Origin: Nocardia cyriacigeorgica
GTDB lineage: Bacteria > Actinomycetota > Actinomycetes > Mycobacteriales > Mycobacteriaceae
Direction: 5' to 3'
Assembly: GCF_010868145.1 (NCBI RefSeq)
Contig: NZ_JAAGUY010000015.1
Span: 86,756 to 150,755, forward strand
Length of the DNA: 64,000 nt
The position numbers and the translations under genes were made by a program. How positions within the stretch are numbered: position 1 is the stretch's first letter; the number at the start of each line of letters is the position of its first letter. This document shows, piece after piece, positions 58,813-64,000 of the stretch. Under the pieces are notes generated by a model. The model did no database searches, was not told the DNA's origin, and saw only the letters and a list, made by a program, of their open reading frames with translations.

Positions 58813-59177
58813 CGAACCCGCAGCCACGTCCGCCCCGTGAACGCGTGGTGCTGGCCGAGCGGCGCGGCGCCCGCCGGGTGCACACCAGGATGGAGGTGGC
58901 GGAACAGACCGAAATCGGTGCCGCCATGATCGGCGGGCTCATCCGCGCCCAACTCGGGCTCGCCCTGCGCCTTGCCCTGGTGACGGTGGCGACGCTCGGC
59001 GCGCTACCGCTGCTGTTCGGCATCGAATCCCTCGCAGACGCACACGTTCTCGGCGTCCGGGTGCCGTGGTTACTGCTGGGTGTCGCCGCCTTTCCGGCGC
59101 TGTATGCGATCGGCCGCCTCTATGTGCGGCTGGCCGAGCGCAACGAACACGATTTCCTCGAACTGGCCGAGGACTGA
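58809..59177 (+). CDS. Small membrane protein, symporter partner
   Basis: 122 residues. A charged N-terminal third (VVLAERRGARRVHTRMEVAEQTEI) and two hydrophobic helices (LGLALRLALVTVATLGALPLLFG and VPWLLLGVAAFPALYAIGRLYV), ending in an acidic tail. It overlaps the regulator stop and lies 1 bp before the symporter start. Its position matches that of DUF485 proteins before acetate permeases, and it may be a divergent one. Confidence 0.65.
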   Translation: MTNPQPRPPRERVVLAERRGARRVHTRMEVAEQTEIGAAMIGGLIRAQLGLALRLALVTVATLGALPLLFGIESLADAHVLGVRVPWLLLGVAAFPALYAIGRLYVRLAERNEHDFLELAED

Positions 59178-59178
59178 G

Positions 59179-60939
59179 ATGGCCGACGCGTCGACGGCCG
59201 GAACCTGGCTGACGGTGGCGGCGCTGTTGCTCGCGGCGGCGGCTACGGTCATCATCGGCGGGTACGGGGTCCGGTTGGCGCGCACCACCTCCGACTTCCT
59301 TGTGGCTTCGCGCAGCGTCGGCCCGCGCTGGAACGCGGCCGCCGTCTCGGGTGAATACCTGTCGGCGGCTTCGTTTCTCGGCGTCGCCGGGCTGATCGCC
59401 AAGTACGGTGCCGACGCGCTGTGGTATCCGGTCGGATTCACCGCGGGCTATGTCGGGTTGCTGCTGTTCGTCGCGGCACCGCTGCGCCGGTCGGGCGCCT
59501 ACACGGTGCCCGATTTCGCCGAGTTCCGGCTCGGCTCACTGCGTTTGCGACGACTCGCGGCATTGGTGGTTGTGCTGATCTGCGGGGTGTATCTGATCCC
59601 GCAGTTCCAGGGCGCGGGCCTGACGCTGCGCATCCTGCTCGGCGTTCCGGGCTGGGTGGGTGCGGTGGCGGTCGGTGCGATCGTGATCGCCAATGTGGTC
59701 GGCGGCGGCATGCGCTCGATCACGCTGGTGCAGGCCTTCCAGTACTGGCTGAAACTCACTGCCGTCGCGCTACCCGCGCTGGTACTGCTCGGACATTTTC
59801 TCGGCGCGCAACAGCCCGTCGGCTCCCCTGCCCCGCCGACCGTCACCCAGCCCACCACCGTCGAGGTCACCACACCGGTGATCGTGCAGGTCGACTCACC
59901 GCAGCAGGTGACGATCACCGGCACGGTCGACGGCCGCAGCGTAGACGGTCCGGTCTCGCTCGGTCCCGGCGAACACGAGCTGGCCGCCGATACCCGGCTG
60001 GTTCTCGACGCCGGTGCCACGGTCCCCGTCGTCGCGGGCGCACCCGCCGACGGCGCGGCCTGGCTGCTACCCGGCGGCGGCTTCGGCGACCCGCATCCGC
60101 TGTACCAGGTGTACTCGCTGATCATCGCCACCTTCCTCGGCACCATGGGACTGCCGCATGTGCTGGTGCGCTTCTACACCAACCCCGACGGTCGCGCCGC
60201 CCGCGCCACCGCGCTGGCCGTCATCGGGCTGGTCGGCGGGTTCTATCTGTTCCCGATCCTGCTCGGGGTGTTCGCGCGCTTGTATGTGCCGCAGCTGCTC
60301 ATCACCGGTACCTCCGATGCGGCGGTGCTGCTGCTCCCGGGGTCGGTGCTCGACGGCCTGCCCGGACAGCTCATGGCCGCACTGGTCGCCGCGGGCGCGA
60401 TCGCGGCCTTCCTCGCCACCTCGTCGGGGCTGCTGGTCAGCATCGCGGGCGTGCTCAGCACCGATGTGCTGCGCGGGCGCATCCGTGATTTCCGGGCGGC
60501 GGCGCTGGTGGCCGGTGCGGTACCGCTCGGGCTGTCGTTGACGGTGGTGTCGCTGGATTTGTCGCGGACGGTGGGCCTGGCGTTCGCGGTCGCGGCCTCG
60601 ACGCTGTGTCCGCTGCTTGTCCTCGGTATCTGGTGGCGTGGGCTCACCGCCACCGGCGCGGTCGCCGGGCTGATCATCGGCGGACTGGCCTCCGGCGGCG
60701 CGACCGTGGTGTCGGTCCTCGGCGGGGTGTCCGCCGAGCTCGCCGACGGCTGGGCAGCGGCACTGCTCGGGTATCCGGCGGCGATCAGCGTGCCGCTGGC
60801 GTTCGCGACGATGATCGTGGTCAGCACGCTGACGCGACGACAGGACGCGCTGACCGTCGCGCGGATCTTCGTCCGCATGCACGCACCCGAACGCCTGGGG
60901 ATGGGCGCCGACCGCGAAGGTGGGCTGGCGGCGGGCTGA
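59179..60939 (+). CDS. Sodium:solute symporter (ActP/MctC-like) with a beta-rich insertion
   Basis: 586 residues, about 13 helices. FLVASRSVGPRWNAAAVSGEYLSAASFLGVAGLIAKYG (SSS core with sodium-site region), SGAYTVPDFAEFRLGS, and GLPHVLVRFYT are shared with ActP and with the second symporter. Residues about 222-300 are a strand-rich segment (TTPVIVQVDSPQQVTITGTV and GPVSLGPGEHELAADTRLVLDAG) not present in the second copy, and probably faces outside. The ATG at 59179 is 1 bp after the previous stop. Carries acetate or other short carboxylates by family. Confidence 0.82.
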   Translation: MADASTAGTWLTVAALLLAAAATVIIGGYGVRLARTTSDFLVASRSVGPRWNAAAVSGEYLSAASFLGVAGLIAKYGADALWYPVGFTAGYVGLLLFVAAPLRRSGAYTVPDFAEFRLGSLRLRRLAALVVVLICGVYLIPQFQGAGLTLRILLGVPGWVGAVAVGAIVIANVVGGGMRSITLVQAFQYWLKLTAVALPALVLLGHFLGAQQPVGSPAPPTVTQPTTVEVTTPVIVQVDSPQQVTITGTVDGRSVDGPVSLGPGEHELAADTRLVLDAGATVPVVAGAPADGAAWLLPGGGFGDPHPLYQVYSLIIATFLGTMGLPHVLVRFYTNPDGRAARATALAVIGLVGGFYLFPILLGVFARLYVPQLLITGTSDAAVLLLPGSVLDGLPGQLMAALVAAGAIAAFLATSSGLLVSIAGVLSTDVLRGRIRDFRAAALVAGAVPLGLSLTVVSLDLSRTVGLAFAVAASTLCPLLVLGIWWRGLTATGAVAGLIIGGLASGGATVVSVLGGVSAELADGWAAALLGYPAAISVPLAFATMIVVSTLTRRQDALTVARIFVRMHAPERLGMGADREGGLAAG

Positions 60940-60973
60940 CCGTTCGCCGCACCCATCCGACCGTTCACCGCAC
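60938..60973. promoter_or_regulatory. Direct repeats with 21-bp period, candidate LytTR site
   Basis: GACCGTTCGCCGCAC (60938-60952) and GACCGTTCACCGCAC (60959-60973) are 14/15 identical and exactly 21 bp apart start to start. The first overlaps the stop of the first symporter. LytTR regulators such as YpdB and BtsR bind two direct repeats with about 21-bp period. It stands about 105 bp upstream of the DUF485 gene, a good place to activate the second transport operon. Confidence 0.65.
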
Positions 60974-61080
60974 GGTCGAATACGCCTGCCGAGTGACTCA
61001 GGCCACAGCATTTTCCGCGGCCGGCCCTGGTCGTAGCTTCGATACACACCGTAAGCCACGTCACAGGTAGGGACCGGGTG

Positions 61081-61437
61081 ATGACCACAACCGATACCGA
61101 CGCCGCACCGCCGCGGCGCACCCCGACGCCGGAGGAATTCGTCCGGATGCAGGCCGGCCCGGAGTTCCAAGAACTGCGAACCCGCTTGCGGCGCTTCGTC
61201 TTCCCGATGACCGCACTGTTCCTCATCTGGTACCTGGTGTACGTGCTGCTCGGCGCGTACGCGCACGACTTCATGGCGACCAGGCTGTTCGGCAATATCA
61301 ATGTCGGGCTGATGCTCGGCCTCGCACAGTTCGTGTCCACGTTCGTCATCACCGGGCTGTACGTCCGGTTCGCCAACCGCGAGCTCGACCCCCGCGCCGC
61401 GGCCATCCGCGAGGAACTCGAAGGGCCCGAGGCATGA
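61081..61437 (+). CDS. DUF485 membrane protein
   Basis: 118 residues. A cytosolic N-terminus (QAGPEFQELRTRLRRFVFPMTALFLIWYLVYVLLGAYAHDFM) then a second helix (LMLGLAQFVSTFVITGLYVRFAN), as in YjcH/DUF485 proteins coupled to acetate permeases. GTG 61078 or ATG 61081 follow AGGTAGGG. Its stop overlaps the symporter's ATG (ATGA), so the two are co-translated. Confidence 0.88.
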   Translation: MTTTDTDAAPPRRTPTPEEFVRMQAGPEFQELRTRLRRFVFPMTALFLIWYLVYVLLGAYAHDFMATRLFGNINVGLMLGLAQFVSTFVITGLYVRFANRELDPRAAAIREELEGPEA

Positions 61438-63071
61438 ACCTGCACTATCTGGCCGCCGACGCCACCGTCGGAAATCCGGTTGCCAATATCAGCATTTTCG
61501 CGCTGTTCGTCGCGGTCACCATGGTCGTGGTCATCCGCGCCAGCCGTAAGAACACCACCGCCGCCGACTATTTCACCGGCGGACGCGGCTTCTCCGGCCC
61601 GCAGAACGGCATTGCCATCGCAGGCGACTACCTGTCCGCGGCCAGCTTCCTCGGTATCGCGGGCGCCATCGCCGTCTACGGCTACGACGGGTTCCTCTAC
61701 TCCATCGGCTTCCTGGTGGCATGGCTGGTCGCGTTGCTGCTGGTGGCCGAAATGCTGCGCAACACCGGCAAATTCACCATGGCAGACGTGCTGAGCTTCC
61801 GGCTGAAGCAGGGGCCGGTACGCACCGCGGCGGCGTTGACCACGCTGACGGTATCGCTGTTCTATCTGCTGGCGCAGATGGCGGGCGCGGGCGGCCTGGT
61901 GGCGTTGCTGCTCGATATTTCCAGTAAGACCGGACAGGCCATCGTGATCGCCGTGGTCGGTGTGCTGATGATCGTCTACGTGCTCGTCGGCGGGATGAAG
62001 GGCACCACATGGGTGCAGATCATCAAGGCGGTCCTGCTGATCACCGGCGCAGCGGTGATGACGGTCGTGGTGTTCGCCAAGTTCGGGTTCAACCTGTCCG
62101 ACATCCTCGGTTCCGCCCAGGCCGCGGTGAGCGGTTCGGCCAACGACGCCGTCGCCGCCCGCGATGTGCTCGCCCCCGGTGCACAGTACGGCGGCAGCGA
62201 GATGTCGAAGCTGAACTTCCTGTCCCTCGGTCTGGCACTGGTGCTCGGTACCGCCGGTCTTCCGCACGTGCTGATGCGGTTCTACACCGTGCCAACGGCC
62301 AAGGAAGCCCGGCGCTCGGTGGTCTGGGCGATCGCCCTGATCGGCGCGTTCTACCTGTTCACCCTGGTGCTCGGCTACGGAGCCGCGGCTATCGTCGGCC
62401 CGGACAAGATCCTCGCCGCGGCCGGTGGCCAGAACTCGGCGGCCCCGCTACTGGCCTTCGAACTCGGCGGTGTGCTGTTGCTCGGCGTGATCTCCGCGGT
62501 CGCGTTCGCCACCATCCTCGCGGTCGTTGCCGGCCTGACGATCACCGCGTCGGCGTCCTTCGCCCACGACATCTACGCCAGCGTGCTCAAGCGCGGCAAG
62601 GCCGATGAGGCCAGCCAGGTGCGGGTCTCGCGTATCACCGCTGTGGTGATCGGCCTGCTCGCCATCGGGCTCGGCATCCTGGCCAACGGTCAGAACATCG
62701 CGTTCCTGGTGGCGCTGGCCTTCGCGGTTGCCGCGGCGGCGAATCTTCCGACCATTCTGTACTCGCTGTTCTGGCGGCGGTTCAACACCACCGGCGCGCT
62801 GTGGAGCATGTACGGCGGCCTGATCTCGACCATCGTGCTGATCGTGTTCTCCCCCGCGGTGTCGGGTTCCACGTCGGCGATGATTCCCGGATCGGATTTC
62901 TCCTGGTTCCCGCTGTCCAACCCCGGCATCGTGTCCATCCCGTTGGCCTTCGCACTCGGCATCGTCGGCACCCTGGTCGGTGGCAGCGACAGCGAGGACC
63001 CGGCCAAGGCGGCCGAGATGGAGGTGCGCTCGCTGACCGGTGTGGGTGCGGAGAAGGCGGTGGCGCACTGA
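61434..63071 (+). CDS. Cation/acetate (monocarboxylate) symporter
   Basis: 545 residues, about 13 helices. TTAADYFTGGRGFSGPQNGIAIAGDYLSAASFLGIAGAIAVYGYDG, then GKFTMADVLSFRLKQGPVRT and GTAGLPHVLMRFYTVPTAKEARRSVVWA match ActP/MctC. Such permeases import acetate, propionate or pyruvate with sodium or protons. Coupled to DUF485 upstream and 52 bp before acs, so uptake and activation of acetate are linked. The 21-bp direct repeat lies upstream of this unit. Confidence 0.9.
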   Translation: MNLHYLAADATVGNPVANISIFALFVAVTMVVVIRASRKNTTAADYFTGGRGFSGPQNGIAIAGDYLSAASFLGIAGAIAVYGYDGFLYSIGFLVAWLVALLLVAEMLRNTGKFTMADVLSFRLKQGPVRTAAALTTLTVSLFYLLAQMAGAGGLVALLLDISSKTGQAIVIAVVGVLMIVYVLVGGMKGTTWVQIIKAVLLITGAAVMTVVVFAKFGFNLSDILGSAQAAVSGSANDAVAARDVLAPGAQYGGSEMSKLNFLSLGLALVLGTAGLPHVLMRFYTVPTAKEARRSVVWAIALIGAFYLFTLVLGYGAAAIVGPDKILAAAGGQNSAAPLLAFELGGVLLLGVISAVAFATILAVVAGLTITASASFAHDIYASVLKRGKADEASQVRVSRITAVVIGLLAIGLGILANGQNIAFLVALAFAVAAAANLPTILYSLFWRRFNTTGALWSMYGGLISTIVLIVFSPAVSGSTSAMIPGSDFSWFPLSNPGIVSIPLAFALGIVGTLVGGSDSEDPAKAAEMEVRSLTGVGAEKAVAH

Positions 63072-63123
63072 CCACTGACCGCTTCCCATTGTCCCCCTTG
63101 CTCATTCGATAGGAGTGAACGCG

Positions 63124-64000
63124 TTGACCACCGTCACCGTCGACCATCTCGACAGCCCCGCCGCCTACCCGCCCGCAGCCGAATTCGCCGCCGACGCCAA
63201 TGCCGGTACCGCCCTCTACGACCGGGCGGCTGCGGATCGGCTCGAATTCTGGGCCGAGCAGGCCCGGCGGCTGCACTGGGACCGGCCGTGGAGCCAGGTG
63301 CTGGATTGGAGCAACGCACCGTACGCGGAGTGGTTCGTGGGCGGCACGCTCAACGTGGCCTACAACTGCGTCGACCGGCATGTGCTGGACGGTCACGGCG
63401 ACCAGGTCGCGATTCACTGGGAGGGTGAGCCCGGCGATTCGCGGTCCATCACCTACAGCGACCTGCTGGCCGAGGTCAGCCGCGCGGCGAACTACTTCAC
63501 CGAGCTGGGGTTGGTCGCCGGTGACCGGGTCGCGATCTACATGCCGATGGTGCCCGAAGCCATCGTGGCCATGCTCGCCTGCGCGCGGCTGGGACTGACA
63601 CATTCGGTGGTGTTCGCGGGATTCTCGCCCACCGCGCTGCGGCAGCGGGTCGATGACGCCGGCGCCCGCCTGGTGGTCACCACCGACGGGCAGTGGCGTC
63701 GCGGTACCGCGGCGCCACTGAAGGCGGCGGTGGACGAGGCAATGGGCGTACCGGGTGAGACCACGGTGGAACACGTGCTGGTGGTGCGCCGCACCAACGT
63801 CGAGGTGCCGTGGACCGAGGGCCGCGACCTGTGGTGGCACGACACCGTCGCCCAAGCCTCCCCCGAACACCAGCCACAAGCCTTCGACGCCGAACACCCC
63901 CTGTTCATCCTCTACACCTCCGGCACCACCGGAAAACCCAAAGGCATCCTGCACACCAGCGGCGGCTACCTCACCCAAACCGCCTACACCCACCACAACG
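63124..64000 (+). CDS. acs: Acetyl-CoA synthetase, 5' part (runs off the window)
   Basis: 292 codons visible, no stop before the window end. Activates acetate to acetyl-CoA via acetyl-AMP. Seen: LYDRAAADRLEFWAEQARRLHWDRPWSQVLDW, then WFVGGTLNVAYNCVDRHV, GDRVAIYMPMVPEAIVAMLACARLGLTHSVVFAGFSP and the adenylation A3 motif FILYTSGTTGKPKGILHTSGGYL near the end. TTG 63124 has AGGAG eight bases upstream; an in-frame GTG at 63115 overlaps that site and is less likely. It follows the symporter after 52 bp, in the same direction. Confidence 0.93.
   Translation, partial: MTTVTVDHLDSPAAYPPAAEFAADANAGTALYDRAAADRLEFWAEQARRLHWDRPWSQVLDWSNAPYAEWFVGGTLNVAYNCVDRHVLDGHGDQVAIHWEGEPGDSRSITYSDLLAEVSRAANYFTELGLVAGDRVAIYMPMVPEAIVAMLACARLGLTHSVVFAGFSPTALRQRVDDAGARLVVTTDGQWRRGTAAPLKAAVDEAMGVPGETTVEHVLVVRRTNVEVPWTEGRDLWWHDTVAQASPEHQPQAFDAEHPLFILYTSGTTGKPKGILHTSGGYLTQTAYTHHN

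Noticed and set aside
1..64000. tRNA, rRNA, CRISPR arrays, insertion sequences
   Set aside because: None seen: no cloverleaf-like or repeat-spacer pattern, no transposase gene. Covariance-model and IS searches would be needed to exclude short elements.

Overview
The window is high-GC actinobacterial DNA, most likely from Nocardia or a close mycolic-acid-containing relative. The reasons are a DnaE1-type polymerase with a PHP domain, F420/deazaflavin-dependent oxidoreductases, DUF397 plus XRE/DUF5753 proteins, a 13E12-type HNH protein, GTG/TTG starts and many apparent leaderless promoters. The gene set (bioA/F/D, treX/Y/Z, an Rv1558-like gene beside ilvA, dnaE1) matches one neighbourhood of Mycobacterium tuberculosis as I recall it. 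Here that neighbourhood has been broken up by an accessory segment. No tRNA, rRNA, CRISPR array or insertion sequence was seen.

Layout. 0-5 kb: a MarR regulator with a DHA2 efflux pump, a lysozyme-like protein, and a Tat-exported GMC (cholesterol-oxidase-like) oxidoreductase. 5-10.6 kb: biotin genes bioF-bioD and bioA, all on the minus strand, interleaved with two divergent marR/cupin pairs. BioQ-like TGAAC-N3-GTTCA palindromes precede both bioF and bioA. 10.7-15.3 kb: treX(glgX)-treY. 15.3-35.5 kb is the accessory stretch: AraC/MFS, DUF2235 hydrolase, MerR/hydrolase, DUF1772 and PPOX genes, MFS/HxlR, 13E12 HNH, DUF397/XRE with a low-GC divergent pair, SnoaL, a Vat-like acetyltransferase with an ABC-F protein and TetR, and a large LuxR regulator. 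35.6-39.2 kb: Rv1558-like gene, ilvA, and treZ, which lies about 22 kb from treY. 39.3-47.6 kb: methyltransferase, TetR/Cmx-like efflux, ATPase-LuxR, a StyA-like monooxygenase, and a P450 lacking the ExxR motif. 47.9-51.4 kb: dnaE1. 51.5-56.4 kb: small zinc-ribbon, APH, secreted and FHA-HTH proteins. 56.7-64 kb: LytS/LytTR two-component system, two small-membrane-protein/SSS-symporter pairs and the start of acs, together looking like a regulated acetate or short-carboxylate uptake and activation module.

How they work together. The core blocks are biotin synthesis, trehalose from alpha-glucan, isoleucine synthesis, replication and carboxylate use. Around them sit at least five regulator-plus-resistance cassettes (MarR/MFS, AraC/MFS, HxlR/MFS, TetR/ABC-F/Vat, TetR/Cmx). 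Several carry clear operator-like palindromes in their promoters.

The best candidates for new biology are: a 21-bp-period direct repeat that looks like a LytTR site before the second symporter; the ExxR-less P450 next to a StyA-like flavoenzyme; the vat/ABC-F/TetR cassette; an SOS-like box on the start of the 13E12 gene; the FHA-HTH fusion; and an APH-like kinase with an (Ala-Asn)8 N-terminus downstream of a perfect 33-bp palindrome. All functional calls are by reading motifs; no database search was run.
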